Source of the DNA: Colocasia esculenta
Lineage: Eukaryota > Streptophyta > Magnoliopsida > Alismatales > Araceae
Length of the DNA stretch: 64,000 nt
NCBI GenBank assembly: GCA_014218235.1
Contig: CM024753.1
Location: 9,830,049-9,894,048, forward strand
Direction: 5' to 3'
Below are positions 31,021 to 43,599 of this stretch, one piece after another. A program made the translations under genes and the position numbers. The first letter of the stretch is position 1. Every line of letters begins with the position of its first letter. Below the pieces are notes generated by a model. That model worked only from the letters and a program-made list of their open reading frames with translations, did not search any database and was not told where the DNA came from.

Positions 31021-33480
31021 ATCATTTGCCTCTCTCTCTCTCTCTCACCCCCACTAGTCTCTCTCTTTCTCTCTTCTTCTCTAATTGTTGAAGTCGGATG
31101 GGGCTCCAACACCGTCTTCTATCTTTCCCCTTCCCTTCGCCACCCTCTATGTCTCTACCTAACTATTTTTCTCTCTCTTCTCCCTCACTATAATAGACAA
31201 ATGGAGAGACCCTCCAACACTAAAATCTCTCTCTCTCTTAAATGCTCTCTTCAACACCACCTTATCTTCCTCCCATGCTCCCTCACTCTTTATCTAGCTC
31301 TCACTCCTCCCGCCCTTCAGCACCCTCTCTATCTTTTTTGGCTCTCTCTCGCTAGAGATGAAGAGGAGATGTGACAGTCCTCGTCGCTCAGGTCCGTTAA
31401 CCCAACAACGTGTCCGACACGACTCGCATATCGCGAACAGGTTGAAGTCTCACAAGGGATATCAACACACACGTGTCCATGAAATATAAAAGAACACACT
31501 GAACACATTTAAGTTTTCATATCTTACACATATTCACATGAAATGTACATATTTAGTTCTGAACCAAAGTTAAAGTACAGAGTACAAAAGCCTGAGACAA
31601 AACCCCCAAGGCATAACAAGTGGAAAATTACTCTGCTGGTAGCGTAGACCCGACTCCGCTACAGTGCGGTCCCGAATTAGAAGAGGGACGGGAACCCTCA
31701 TGCTCTCCTTCACCTGGAAGAAGAAGGGATGAGCCTCACAAGTCACTGGCTTAGTAGATCAACTCCACAAAGTCGAAAGAACAATGTGCAACAAATAATG
31801 TAAACATGGCTGATAAGCATTTAAAAATAGACACCGCCAGCGCATGGTACTACAGCTGTAATTAAATAAACGACAATTCACATACACGTGTACAAGCTAA
31901 AGAAGGGCACGCCGCACACAAGTCACAAGAATTGGTTCGCGACACCAGCCACTGACCCGGACAAACAACACAAGACTACATCTTAGCCTCGCAGTCATGG
32001 ACGAAAGGTCCAACTGTCGCTCCACCTCAACAAGGTTAAGGAACTGTGAAGACCAACCAACACCACTTCTGCAAACCACACAGCTGCAAGCCCAAGCTTG
32101 ACACCTTTAGGGACTCCGGCCCGAGGTTCCTAAAGTGAGGCACTGGAAACATGACTAGCTAGGGACCAATACGTCTACTGGTGTCCGTCCCCCAACTACG
32201 AGTGCACTACAAGCAACCGCACACCCACAAACACAAGTCGCTGCCCACTGTCGTCTTTTCCTCAGCCGGACGTACAATTCAAACTCAAACTCAAGACTGC
32301 CTCTCTCTCTCTCTCATTCCAATGCTCTCTCACTCTCCATCTAGCTCTCTATCTCCCTTCTCTCTCATGTTGGGATGAAGAGGGAGATCTCTCTAGAACC
32401 GCTTTTTTATCTCCCTCCAACGCTCACTCTCTATCTTATTTTCTCTCTTTTATCTCTCACTATCGAAATCGAAAGAGAGACCCCTTTGCCACCACCTTCT
32501 CTCTCCCTCCTACGTGCTCTCTCTCATCTCTCTCACCATCAAAGCCAGAGGGGGAGACCCCTCTAGCGCCCATTCTCTCTCTCTCTCTTTCTCGATGCTC
32601 TATCTTCCCTCTCCCCTGATGCCCTCCCTCTCCTCCCATGCTATCTGTATCTTCTCTCTCCCCCTTGGGCACCCCCTCTCTCTCCCCCAATACTCTCCCT
32701 TCTTGTCTCCTCTCTCCTTTTGGCACCTAATCTCTCTCCCCCTATCTCTCTCCTTCAATGCTCTCTCTATTTTTATCTCCTCTTCCCTTCATTGTCGAAG
32801 TCGGATGGGATTTTTCCATCTGACATCACCTTCTCTCACCTTTAGATACTCTCTTTATCTCGTTGTCCATCTCTCTTCTCTCCACTGTAAGGTCGAAAGG
32901 GGAGGCCTCTCCTTCACACTTTATCTCTCTCTTGCTCTATCTCTACCTCTCTTCTCTTTCACCATTAGATCATCTAAATGGAGAGACCCCACTGACACCT
33001 CCTATATCTCCCCTTGACGCTCTCCCAACCCCTCTCTCTCCCCTATGGCACTATTTCTCCTTCCGTGATGCTCTCTCTCTCTCCTTCTTTCTCCCCCCTC
33101 TAAGACCACCTTCTCTCCCTCCATGCTCTCTCTTCCCCCTCTCTGACACCCCCTCCTCTCTCTCCCTCTTCACCCTATCTCTTTCATTGTCTTCTCTTTT
33201 CATCCTCTGACACCCTTTCTATATCTCCCTTTAATGCTCTCTCCATCTTCTCTCTTCCTACGATGGCACCCCATTTTCTCTCTTCTATAACTCTCCTTTT
33301 GATGCTCTCTCGCACTGTCGAGGCAGAGGGTGGAGATCCTTCTGACATCTCATTTTTCTCCATTTGACTCTCTCACCTCACTCACCGTCATAGTGAGAGG
33401 GGTCACCCTATCTAATTCTCCCTCCACCATCTCTCTTTCTCTTCATTCTCTCTCTAACTATCTCTCTCTTTCCTTTATTA
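31021..33480. repeat. CT-rich degenerate satellite
   Basis: CTCTCT tracts alternate with a decayed motif of the type GTCGAAG(T/C)(C)GGA..GGGGAGACCCCTCTGACACC and CCTCC(A)ATGCTCTCT. Units vary from about 60 to 150 bp. Long Ser/Leu-rich plus-strand frames are artefacts of this composition. An LTR fragment interrupts it at 31370-32285. Confidence 0.75.
31370..32285 (-). mobile_element. Fragment of the 53-kb LTR family, minus strand
   Basis: The complement of about 31900-32210 matches 55050-55320 closely: CTCGTAGTTGGGGG, CCAGTGCCTCACTTTAGG, GAGTCCCTAAAGGT and AGTTGGACCTTTCGTCC occur in the same order and spacing. Its 3' end reads ...GACTGTCACA at 31370, like ...GTCCGTCACA at 56525. The 5' part is missing. 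It sits inside the CT-rich tract. Confidence 0.75.
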
Positions 33481-33931
33481 GTAGGGATACTTTAATAAAT
33501 TCATACATTATTTAACCATTATGTTAGATGATATCATAATATTCCAAAATTATTGACGATAAACTAACCACTAGGATATAACTATATTTTTTTCTCGATT
33601 TCAATGATATGAAAATATAACATGTTGATTCAAAGATATAATATCAAATACGATATATTCCAAAGGTATGCATATAATTTTCCTAAATAAAAATTTCAAA
33701 GGCATAGTTATAAATATGGTATTTTATAATTTGACTTTTTGCATAAATACCCCTCTTAAATGTCTAATTATATGACAATCCATCTTAAAATTGCATTGTC
33801 GAATATACCCCTCTTATGCAATTAAAATGTCCCCTAAGACCTTATCATCATATCTCGTGATGGCATAGAAGAAGACTGTCAATAGACTTACATGGGGGTA
33901 TAATTTTTGTGTGAAATGTCTCTAAAGTCCC

Positions 33932-33941
33932 TATATATATA

Positions 33942-33996
<55 letters not shown>
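33932..33996. repeat. (TA)n microsatellite
   Basis: About 65 bp of TA repeat with one phase break. Confidence 0.95.
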
Positions 33997-33997
<1 letters not shown>

Positions 33998-34009
33998 TTC
34001 ATTGTCTCT

Positions 34010-34275
34010 CTAATCTCTCTCTCTCACACACCATTGTTGGAGGGGGTGAGCTCTCTCTCTCTCTCTCTCTCTCTCTCTAGAGCTAAAGAGGAAACCCCCT
34101 AGCTAGCATCCAAATCGATGCTACCACTGCACCCCTCGCTCCTTCTCTACATCTCTCTCTCTCTTACACACACATCGGAGCCAGAGGGAAAACCCTCTCG
34201 CACCCAAGCTGATGTTGTCACTGCACTCATCCCTCCTTCTCTCTCTCTCTCTATCTCTCTCTCTCCCACCATTCT
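34010..34275. repeat. CT-rich arm, inverted relative to 34960-35105
   Basis: It contains two or three units of (GATG)(C/T)T(A/G)(C/T)CACTGCA..CCTCTCTCTC. The complement of 34960-35050 carries the same unit (CAATGCTATCACTGCATCCC). Together they flank the kinase pseudogene. Confidence 0.6.
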
Positions 34276-34549
34276 TGGCTTCGTGTCCTAGCTACTCAGC
34301 AGTGACACCAGGTTGGGCACCAAAGCCTCGTTGATCACCATGTTCAATAGAGGCCGACGAGGAGTGTACTACTCCCCTGCCTTCTTAGGGAGAATTGGCT
34401 CTGTTCACCGATCACCTCTCACTCCTACAACATGTCAACGATGGTGTAGGGCGACTATTCATCCATGATGAGTTGGTCTTCCCCACTAAGTCTATGTATT
34501 TGGCAAGTTACTCTAATTTTATAGCATTGATAGGGTAAATTGGGTTGAG

Positions 34550-34960
34550 CTAGAAGTCATCTTCTTTGAAGTTCCACCCACTCATGCAAGAGCTCTTGCT
34601 AGAATAGGTCAAGTTCTGTACATTGTTTGAGGATGCCACATCTGCCCTCGCAAAAGTCATGGGTGGCATCAACGTTGAGGCGGAGGCAATGGGTGATGCA
34701 CATGAGAAGGGACTTGAAGAGGGGAAGGTGGGAGAAAGGGGGCAACCATGGGCAAGCTCGATCGAGAGTCGTAATGGACCAGATATTGGCTTTGACGCCA
34801 TAGCCAACATGGGAGTGGATGACCTCTGGGGCCATCTAGTAGGGCATCACGGCGATCTCACTAAAGTAGGAGGAGTAGCGGAGGTAGTCGACGTCAGTAA
34901 AAGATGAGGAGAACGAAGGTTGAGATTCATAGATGGAGGCGAAGACGTTGAAGTCAGTGA
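34550..34960 (-). pseudogene. STE20/GCK-type Ser/Thr kinase fragment (BLUS1-like)
   Basis: The minus strand reads SSSFTDV, then ...MAPEVIHSHVGYGVKANIWS, and in a shifted frame IELAHGCP, followed by HLPLFKSLLMCI-like residues and SGWNFKEDDF. This is the activation-loop end (APE), subdomain IX (DIWS) and following region of plant STE20-type kinases. A stop replaces the Trp before MAPEV (TAG), and at least one frameshift splits the domain. The ATP-binding loop, HRD and DFG are absent. It sits between inverted CT/GA-rich arms and is probably a captured fragment. Confidence 0.8.
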
Positions 34961-35105
34961 ATTTAAAAGAGAGAGAGAGAGAGAGGGATGCAGTGATAGC
35001 ATTGCCCTAGGTGTGAGAGGACTTCCCCTTCAACTATAGCCTGCAAGAATCAGCGAGTAGAGAGAGTGAGAGAGAGAGGGAGAGCTGAGTGGTGTTAGAG
35101 AGAGG
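34960..35105. repeat. GA-rich arm, inverted partner of 34010-34275
   Basis: GAGAGA tracts with GATGCAGTGATAGCATTG and GTGAGAGGACTTCCC, the complements of elements in the CT-rich side. Confidence 0.6.
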
Positions 35106-36016
35106 GGAAGGTAGGGGTACATGGAAAAGAATACATTTTAGAATTTCTTTCTTGCAAATAACAAAAGTTATTTTGATCATTTTCTGCTAACTATATTCAA
35201 CCATATACCTCTGTCAACTGAATGTCCCATTTTCGACATGGGACATGGCGGTAGAGTCTTTGGAAATATTTTGATCGCATAAGGGAGAGATATATATATA
35301 TGACAATACAGTTTTAAGACGGAGTCTAACATAATTAGATATATGGGTACTTACGTAAAAAATGCTTTAATAAATACATGAGCAAGAAGTCAAAGAAAAT
35401 CCCCGCCCGAGAATTCCAGCTCTGTGCGTTCTGCGCCGGGGGAATGCACAGTTTCCAAAAGACCCAAACCAATTGCTGGGCCATTTGATCAAGGCCCAAC
35501 TTCGTTCTATCACTCCAAATCTTATTATTATTATTATTATTATTATTTTATGCACTTCTCGTCATCCATCTATAATCTATATAGCAGTAATGGGTTGGGG
35601 TTAGAATAATAAAGTTACAGGGTCCACTCACTTACAGTGAGATAACTCATCGGACAAAAGTGAGTTAATTTAGTTTTCCTTAAAAGTTGCTGCTTTGGTA
35701 AGGAAAAAAAGAGTTAACACCCTCACCCACCCATTGCAAGGCTCAAGATACCCTCATAAGTCATAACTACACCCTTGGACTCACTTTTTTGTAAATTTAT
35801 TTTTGAAAGATGTGCTTCAGATGCGAGTACAATGGGTGTTGGTGATATGTTAAGATTACTAATTATTAATTAATTAATTTAATCTTGTTAAACATCAGAG
35901 ACGTGTCCGTGATGTTTCATGCAATTATTTTAATGTCGTTAAACGTAGACCGTATCCGTAGCTTTTGTCGTGATGTTTTGTATTAATGTTGGTTAAATTA
36001 ACAGCAGACCGTATTA
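35106..36016. other. Intergenic AT-rich DNA
   Basis: A (TTA)n run lies at 35521-35549. AGACCGTAT(T/C) recurs near 35947 and 36006. No gene recognised. Confidence 0.6.
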
Positions 36017-36330
36017 TATAGGGGTTTTTATTTAAATAATTAATTAAATTATTTAATATTTATTTAATCATATTTTACATTTATTTCCCAAATAGTCACC
36101 AAATTGCCACGTAGACAACTTGGTGACCGAGAGAGACCGTGGTGGGAGAATAAGGTCGGCATTGGCAATGCCGGCTTTGGAGTCGGCAATGCCAATGTCG
36201 GCTTTAAAGTCGGTATTCGCATTGCTGGTTCTAAAGCCGGCATTGCTAATGCCGACTCCAAAGCCGACATTAGAGCCAGCAATACGAATACCGACTTTAA
36301 AGCCAGCATTAGCAATGCGGCCATTGCCGA
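36017..36330. repeat. MULE left terminal inverted repeat with GTCGGCATTG palindromes
   Basis: The outer half matches the complement of 44010-44129. The inner half is a run of GCCGGC/GTCGGCATT/AATGCCGAC inverted motifs that also fold on themselves (for example GACTTTAAAGCC against GGCTTTAAAGTC). Confidence 0.75.
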
Positions 36331-36349
36331 CTCCATATGTTAAAAAATA

Positions 36350-36490
36350 AAATAAAAACCTCCCAAGCCGCACTGCACTTCACAGAGCGCGGCTCTCTGT
36401 GAAAACACAGACAGGCCGCACTCTGTGATACAGAGCCCGGCCTGTCTATGTTTGTTCACAGAGCGCAGCTCTCTGTGAGTGAACACATCT
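36350..36490. repeat. Complex palindromic segment in the MULE
   Basis: CACAGAGCGCGGCTCTCTGTGA, shortened here as CACAGAGCGC/GCTCTCTGTG, occurs near 36380 and again near 36457. Between them lie ACAGACAGGCC and GGCCTGTCTATG as inverted partners. This allows nested hairpins. Confidence 0.7.
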
Positions 36491-36982
36491 TGTCTGTATG
36501 AGAACGCAGGGAATGATTTGAACAAAAAAATTGAAAATTTTGGACAAAGTTGAATTATCTATATTTTTTGATTTAATTTTATATTGAAAATTTGTAAGAG
36601 TTTTATCATTATATAAAGAGAATTCTCTCAACTCAACGTCTAGATTTTGTATTAGAATTTGAGTCTTTTAATATGATAGCAAAGCAGATTATTATAACAA
36701 ATTATATAGTTGTAAACTTACCTCTATTTATTTTAAATATTATTTAATTTAAAAAATGGACATCACTCTCCTGTTCCACTTATATTTTCATTATTTGTAC
36801 ATGTTCCTCTACGATAGCATTCTATGTATATGTCGAGGATAATAAAAAAATAACATGCCAAAATTTTGTAGATGTCTAAGTCACAATACATCAAAATAAC
36901 ATATGTACACGAAAACACAATTAGAAAATATCAAGTACAGAAATCATCTCAAAAACTGTGGAAACCATCTCTTCTTCCCTTT

Positions 36983-39195
36983 CTAGATGCTCGACCCGAT
37001 CACGCCACGTCCACGGCTGTGACACTGCTCATGTGCATCAACCTCTGTATCCGACTGTGACTGTGTCTCATGCACTAAAATAGCATCACATGACTCTGAT
37101 TGTGCTGTCTCAGAATCCATGTCCTCTGATATACTGCCTAATGTCTCTCCAAGTAGATCAGACTGACTCTGCTGGTAGTGTACTAGTCGAACCTCTGTGA
37201 CGTCGCTGGCGATGATATGTACCTACCGTAGACTGTGGTGGTGTGTATCTGTCATGCCCTCATCTGTCAGTATATGTGAAGCTCCTACGTCATATAGAGC
37301 ATACTGTGAAACTGTCATAACATCTGGAGAACAGTGAGATGGTCCTGCATCATCTGGCTGCCGTGGTGTGTCTGCACATGGCTCTGAAGGTCCTGCATGC
37401 GATGTAGATGAATCTGTCCGCTGAACATGAGATAACACACCATCAATGTAAATCTGCATGGCTATAAATCGAGACTGCGTACTATCCGATATATCATCCT
37501 GAAGGCCATCAGTAGCCATCATATGTAATGCTTCATACCTTCTACAAGACTCCTCTCTATGTGATCTCGCGACTCATAACGCATTCATAAGTAAAACCTG
37601 GCCGACCAATGTACCACCTTGTGATAGACCAATACCAAGCCATATACTCCACTCTACCAATACCAACACTCTCCTCATCCAGTGGTATAATGTAATCTGT
37701 CCGACGATGCCACATCTGTACAAAATGTGCAAATATCTACCCCAATCAATATGCCCACGTCCCTTTCGAGTGACACGATCTAATGCATCAACAAGACTAG
37801 GAATATGCTGTACTCTACCAAGCTGTCTAAGTACTCTATCTGGAACATGCATCTCAACAATAGAAAAAGAAAGGAGAGGAACTCGAGATAACAAAAGATG
37901 AGATGTCTGCCTAGAAACCGCTAATAACATCTGCAAATATCAGAAGTGTATGGCTCCCACCTAACCTGTATTGAAAATGCATGATGTAAGTGTAAGTGTA
38001 AGTATTGTATCCTTTGTGTACAATACAATAGGTTTCATTATGTTTACCTGGTAGTCCTCCTGATGATCAAGCTCTGATCTGTATAGTCTCAAAACATTGC
38101 GAGAGTTATTTATCTCTACTCTTGGAACATTCCACCTACAATTTTTTGTGAGTTAGTAACATTTATATAATTAAATAGTCACACAACATTTGAATTACCT
38201 GTGACCCAAAGGCATGTCCTGTGCCAAAGGATGCATCGCAATATCAGGACGTCCCACATGTAGTCACTCCCAAGACCACAACTGCAAAATAAATCAAATA
38301 CTTAGAAGATGCAATAAATTGTTAGAGACAAAATAAATATGCATTAAATGACAAATTACTTGAAGAAGAGTCAATGAACCACAAATGGCCTCGGCATCCG
38401 ACTTGCATGTAATAGACAACTGACGATAGAGATAACCAAGTGTCGCACCACCCCACGAGTATCTACTAGCTCGATCTAAGTCCTCTAGAAGAGGTAGATA
38501 CATAAGTGGCACTGAATTTCCTGTCTTATCATTGAAAATAGTACAACCAAAAAGATGTAACAAGTATGCTCGTGCATGTCGTCTAACAACCTCTGCTGAT
38601 GCATCCTCTGCGATAACTGCAAATCTCTCTCGCAACCAAGATAATTTTACCGAACATCGTTCATCATATCTGGAACATTACCTAAAGTGCCATGCAAACA
38701 TCTGTCCAATCTAAAGTAGTGTCTCCTACAACAGCATCACCATCAATTGGTAATCCCATCAAAATAGCAACATCCTGCAACGTGATACTCATTCTCCCCA
38801 TGTCTAAGGTGGAATGTCTGTGTCTCACTCCTCCATCTCTACAGGGCAGTGATCAATGTCCAATCTAACCTGATCCACTGAACCTGAGTCAAATTAAATA
38901 AACCAGATCTATGTACATATTCTACAATGCGAGGGTCAACTGGCCATGCACCTAAGCTCCTATGGTGCTCCCAACATTTAAGAACTTTTGTTTCCTGAAA
39001 AAAAAAATTTAAAATATGTTAACATTAAATTTATGCACAAGTAACAACAACAATACATTAACAATAACAATACCTGGCCAGCGTAAACCAACTGTGATCT
39101 ATGAGAATCCTGAGCATATAATATAGAAGTATCTACAGGATATTCATCTTTCAATCCCAACATTTTGCAATCCATACTTTTATATGAAATTTCAG
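36983..39195 (-). pseudogene. Plant mobile domain (PMD, MAIN-like) part of the MULE gene
   Basis: Reading the minus strand down from 39178: VDTSILYAQDSHRSQLVYAG; WEHHRSLGAWPVDPRIVEYV; LITALVERW; ITLQDVAILMGLPIDGDAVV; RRHARAYLLHLFGCTIFNDK; LPLLEDLDRASRYSWGGATL; WNVPRVEINNSRNVLRLYRS; VRWEPYTS; and VPLLSFSIVEMHVPDRVLRQ. These are the successive blocks of the plant mobile domain in MAIN/MAIL proteins and in some transposons. Introns with GT/AG borders separate several blocks. Stops and frameshifts occur, so it is not functional as it stands. The acidic/basic tail ends at TAG 36983-36985. Confidence 0.85.
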
Positions 39196-40265
39196 CATGA
39201 TATTCATCTAGTTCTTCTCACAATCCTCTGAGGAGTAATTGTTAACTTTGTCTTCACAGCTGACAAAATCAACCTTGAACAAAACGAGATGTGCATTGGC
39301 GATTGGAACTTTGCAATATTGGATTCACACATGTATGAGTGCCAACATATTTTGTTACTTTGAAATATTCAAATCCCTTGACAACTGATGCATGAACCCT
39401 CCACGCACATGTATCATGAATGCATTGAGCTGTAAACATCTTCGTGTGACTTCGTGTCACCTTATATTGGACACTATGTTTAACTGAATATGTTTGCAAT
39501 GCATATATCAAATTCTTCTTGTTTGTAAAAATTTGTCCAACATGAGCTCTACACCCTCTAAAGTACAAGGTACATCTATCCCTTCATGAGAATTATTCAT
39601 TGTGGCTTCATCTATCCAGTGATCAGAAGTGAATACATCTGGAGGGTCTTGCTAATATTCAATTTCTGTATTATTAACCTGACAATATCAAATAACGTTC
39701 ATCATCTCCTTCTTCCATATTCTCATTGTCATCTATATCGTCTTGTGAATCTATTTCATCTTCTTCATCCTCCTCAATCACATGTTCTTCTGTTACATGG
39801 TGCCTACATATCAATCAAATATGACACAAGATTTATGGTATGTTATGTGAATACATCAAAATATTTATGAGGATGATGAAATCACATACCCTGATGAGCT
39901 CACACTATGAAAAGTAATGTGGATGATCAGTGATTGACATGAAAGGATACTGTGAGGATCCACCTCCATAGCCATAGACCTCCAAATAAAAATTATAAAT
40001 GTTAACAAAATTTAATCACACTAATATATATTCGTACAATTATGGGAACAACTCACCATGGGTTATAATTTGTAGATAAAGTGTAGTCATATGATCATAC
40101 CGGACATCTCTCTCATTAGCAGAATAAAATCTAGTAGAATCAACATCATCATTCACATACGTGTAAAGTGTCTAGTTGGTTGTTGATACTCATAGTGTTG
40201 AGTATGCAAGTTGTCATCAATATGACCATGTGTTTGCACTTCATCGTTGCCTTGAATAGATATAT

Positions 40266-43058
40266 TGTCACGCCCCGATATTAGCAGCGGAATAAATACC
40301 GGGGCGTGAACGATACAAACAAACGTATCACAGTTGAATAGCGCAGAGTCACAATTGAATATAATAACACATTTGAGACTGTAATATGGTCACCAAAAGT
40401 ATACTTTATTCCATTCCATTCAACTAGTTACAACCTTACATAAGAAGAACTCACTGAAAAGAGTTCATTATACAATAACAATGTTTCTCTAATACATCAA
40501 CTACTCATTGTCTATTCTAAACTGTCAACTATTCATATGACGGGTGCTCATCACTCTTGCCCTGCCCCATCCGACTCCTCTGGTTCCTCATCACTACCTG
40601 AAAAGGGTAGGATGATAGGGGTGAGCGAACTAGCTCAGTAGGATTTACATCTCAATATTGTGCGGGCACTAGTATACATGATTAACATTTTAAATAGGCA
40701 GATATGCACATGAATATGATGACAATGTATGCATTACTAACAGATTGAATAGCAGAATAGAACACATATCAGAAGAGATTGGCCATATTCAAACAGATCT
40801 CATGTGTTCACATGAACAGACGTATCATATCATGTCAAGTCAAACTTATCATGTCAAACAGGAGGCACATTTTCACAATCTTGCATGTCAGTTGTGCTAT
40901 GCCAAGCACCAAGAGTCCATACTCCCACGGTTAATAAGTACGTTGGGGCGCTCCTCCCCAGGACCGACAGGCCCCTATTGCACATGCATTGGATCAAGTT
41001 TGGACTGGAGTCCTACGTTGTGCCGACAAACAGATTCATATTATGGCCACAGAGTTTCAATAACAAGCTCGTAGTAAAAGGAACATGATCATTCATAAAG
41101 TCAAGGAATGACAAACAACTCAAAAGACAAGGCAGGATAACGACGTATCTTATGTTTCATAGATCATTAATGTCTTGACATGAGGATGTTTCTAAAGACA
41201 GATCGTATCTAGAACATGTGCTTTCCTAACATGTATGCATATGACAAATAATCAATTGAACACCGGAAACCTGTAACCATGAACTCATATGCAATCATAA
41301 CATTAACACCACTAACATATCCACACTAACATGTATTCATTCCACATTCATATCATATTCTTATCCTATCAATTGACAATAAGCAAGATCACAAGATAAT
41401 CCAATGGACATAAGATCAATCATAATTACATATTAGAATCGTATTCATATCATTACTATTTTTCAATGGGTTGATTTATTTAGGTCCATGCATACTATAT
41501 AACATCATGCACATGCTAGTAGACCTCATGTAATGATTGAACCCAAAATATGCAAATTCTTGTAAGGGTAGTGTCGACACTAGATCAAGTGGTGTCGACA
41601 CAATGCTTCAAACACAAGACAAAATAATGCAAACTAGTCAAGTAGTGTCGACACTAGTTCAGGTAGTGTCGACACAATGCTTCAAATACCAGGCAAAAAG
41701 GTCAAGTAGTGTCGACATTAGAGACAGCTTCCAGAAAATCTTCTGGCCAACATGGGAAAGTGTGTCGACACTAGATCAGGTAGTGTCGACACTAGATCAG
41801 CTTCCCAGAAACTCTCTGAGTCAAACTGGGACAGTGTGTCGACACTAGATCAGGTAGTGTCGACACTAGAGGCCTTTCCAGAACATCATCTGGGCGGTTT
41901 TGGGATAGTGTGTCGACACTAATCAACTAGTGTCGACACTAGTGGCCCTTCCTGAACAAAATATATGGTCAGGTGTAACCAGAAAACAAGTATCATGCAG
42001 CGATTCACTTTCCCTTCTTATAACTCTCTATCGAATGACATTTAGACAAAACGTTCAACACGAAAGATGACGGACAAACAAACGTAGAAGAACTTTGATG
42101 TTGGGGGTTTGATCAAATTCGATCTCAAATCCAGAAAACATGTGATGAACAAAAGTTAAGTGTAACCCGAAATTGCAGTATCATGCAGAGACTCTCTTAT
42201 CATGCTCCTAACTCTCTAACGAAAGACTTTTGGATAAAACTTCCACATAGAAGATGATCATGACTTCAAGTAGAATAACTTTCATGAATAAAGTTTAGTC
42301 AAATTCGGTCTCGAATCACATTCATAATAAGAAGAACGAAAAATCCCTAACTGTGCGAGACTTCGGGAAAATCACCAATACACAATGTATACTCCATGAA
42401 AATCAATCAAACCAAGTGCAAATAAACCTAGACTCAAAGAACTACATGTTGGTGTTGGTTTTCTTTAATCTTGGCCCGAGAACACCTACCTTTATGAAGA
42501 TTTAGACCATTGATGTTCTGGACGCAACAGAGGATGCAGGGGATGGAACTCCGGGTTCCCAACCTTTCTCCTTCTCCTCAGAAGCTTTAGCCTGTCTCCA
42601 AACGACCCAACTCGTTGTTAAACCTTCCCCAAGAGTTTGAGGACGAGTTCTTATAGATTTAGGTTGTATTTAAGAGTCCTAACGAGACTAGGAAAGGGGC
42701 TGCGAATTCTGCTCCATGTTTTCCAAGAAATCTGGGACTCTTTCCTTCAAAGGAGGTAGCAAAGGTTTAGGAAACCCCCTCTTAGAGTTGGGTTCAGTTT
42801 TGGCTTACTTTACATGACTACTTACCTTAATTTTAACCCTAACTTGCCCTTTCTAATTATGGCATAATTACATACACGAATTTATGGGTAATTCCCTGTC
42901 CCAGCTTATTTATATCCTTGGGCCAAATGTGCTCCATTGGCCCAATATTGTTAATGGGTCATTAATACGGTGTTGGAAGTCTCTCCCATCTGTTTATTTA
43001 ATTTCTCCCCCTTTATTTCTAAAAAATTTTTAAATCACTTAATTTCCGGAGTGTTACA
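40266..43058 (-). mobile_element. Solo LTR, 2.8 kb, gypsy-like, with TATAT duplication
   Basis: It reads TGTCACGCCCCGATATTAGC...CCGGAGTGTTACA, with TG...CA ends and flanking TATAT at 40261-40265 and 43059-43063. On the minus strand the LTR starts TGTAACACTCCGG and ends with a CGGGGCGTGACA box, the layout of long gypsy (Tekay/Del-like) LTRs. No internal region remains, so it is the product of LTR-LTR recombination. It interrupts the MULE gene and so is younger than the MULE. Confidence 0.9.
41571..41945. repeat. GTGTCGACAC palindrome array
   Basis: Eleven copies (ten exact) of the 10-bp palindrome GTGTCGACAC lie in pairs separated by TAGATCAGGTA-type spacers, with 40-60 bp between pairs. It lies inside the solo LTR. 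Confidence 0.93.
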
Positions 43059-43599
43059 TATATTATCTATATCTTCCTTCTCCAAATATAATTGTACAGT
43101 AGATACATGAGAAGATACAAATCGAACATGCTTTCAACAGTTTCATCATCTTCACTCTCACTGCAATATATTCACCCATAGAAGTAGGCCACTTGCATGT
43201 TATATCAATCTTAACATGTCTTTCGTCATATTTCGTCAAGATATATAACTTTCTCATCAACTCAGTAAAACTTGTGTCTTTCTTTACACGTAAAATGCGT
43301 ACAATACCTCCTTCATATTGAGGTTTATGATCCTCAATATGTAAGACACCATCATAATAGCATATTAAAGAATGTTGGAACTAGTCATATCTGCCATTTA
43401 TAAGATAAATAAATTACATATGTCAAATAAGAATATTCAAACAAATCACATTTGTTAAATAAGAATAATTAAACTCAATTTCATATATATCTAACATTTA
43501 TAAAATTAACATCAAATAATATAATAAAATATTAAATAATTTAATAAAAAATAATTTAATAATAGGTTACCTGTTTCTTCTTCCTGATCGGCGGTCAGA

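Larger units (their letters stand above)
39200..43400 (-). pseudogene. MuDR-type transposase N-terminal half (split by a solo LTR)
   Basis: Upstream of the LTR, 43060-43390 (minus) encodes EDHKPQYEGGIVRILRVKKD and LMRKLYILTKYDERHVKI, then WPTSMGEYIAVRV and, after a frameshift, DDETVESMF. Downstream, 39270-39570 encodes VGQIFTNKKNLIYALQTYSV, YKVTRS, CAWRVHASVVKG, KVTKYVGTHTC and SRFV, followed in shifting frames by VKTKLTITPQRIV and EELDEYHAEISYK. This is the MuDR N-terminal DNA-binding region up to the point where the catalytic DDE domain normally begins. There the sequence passes straight into the plant mobile domain. No DDE domain is seen. Confidence 0.85.

Noticed and set aside
30985..33515. 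Ser/Leu-rich plus-strand frames
   Set aside because: They are products of the CT-rich satellite.
41571..41945. CRISPR-like array of GTGTCGACAC repeats
   Set aside because: Repeats are 10 bp and palindromic, spacing is irregular, and the setting is an LTR in a plant genome.
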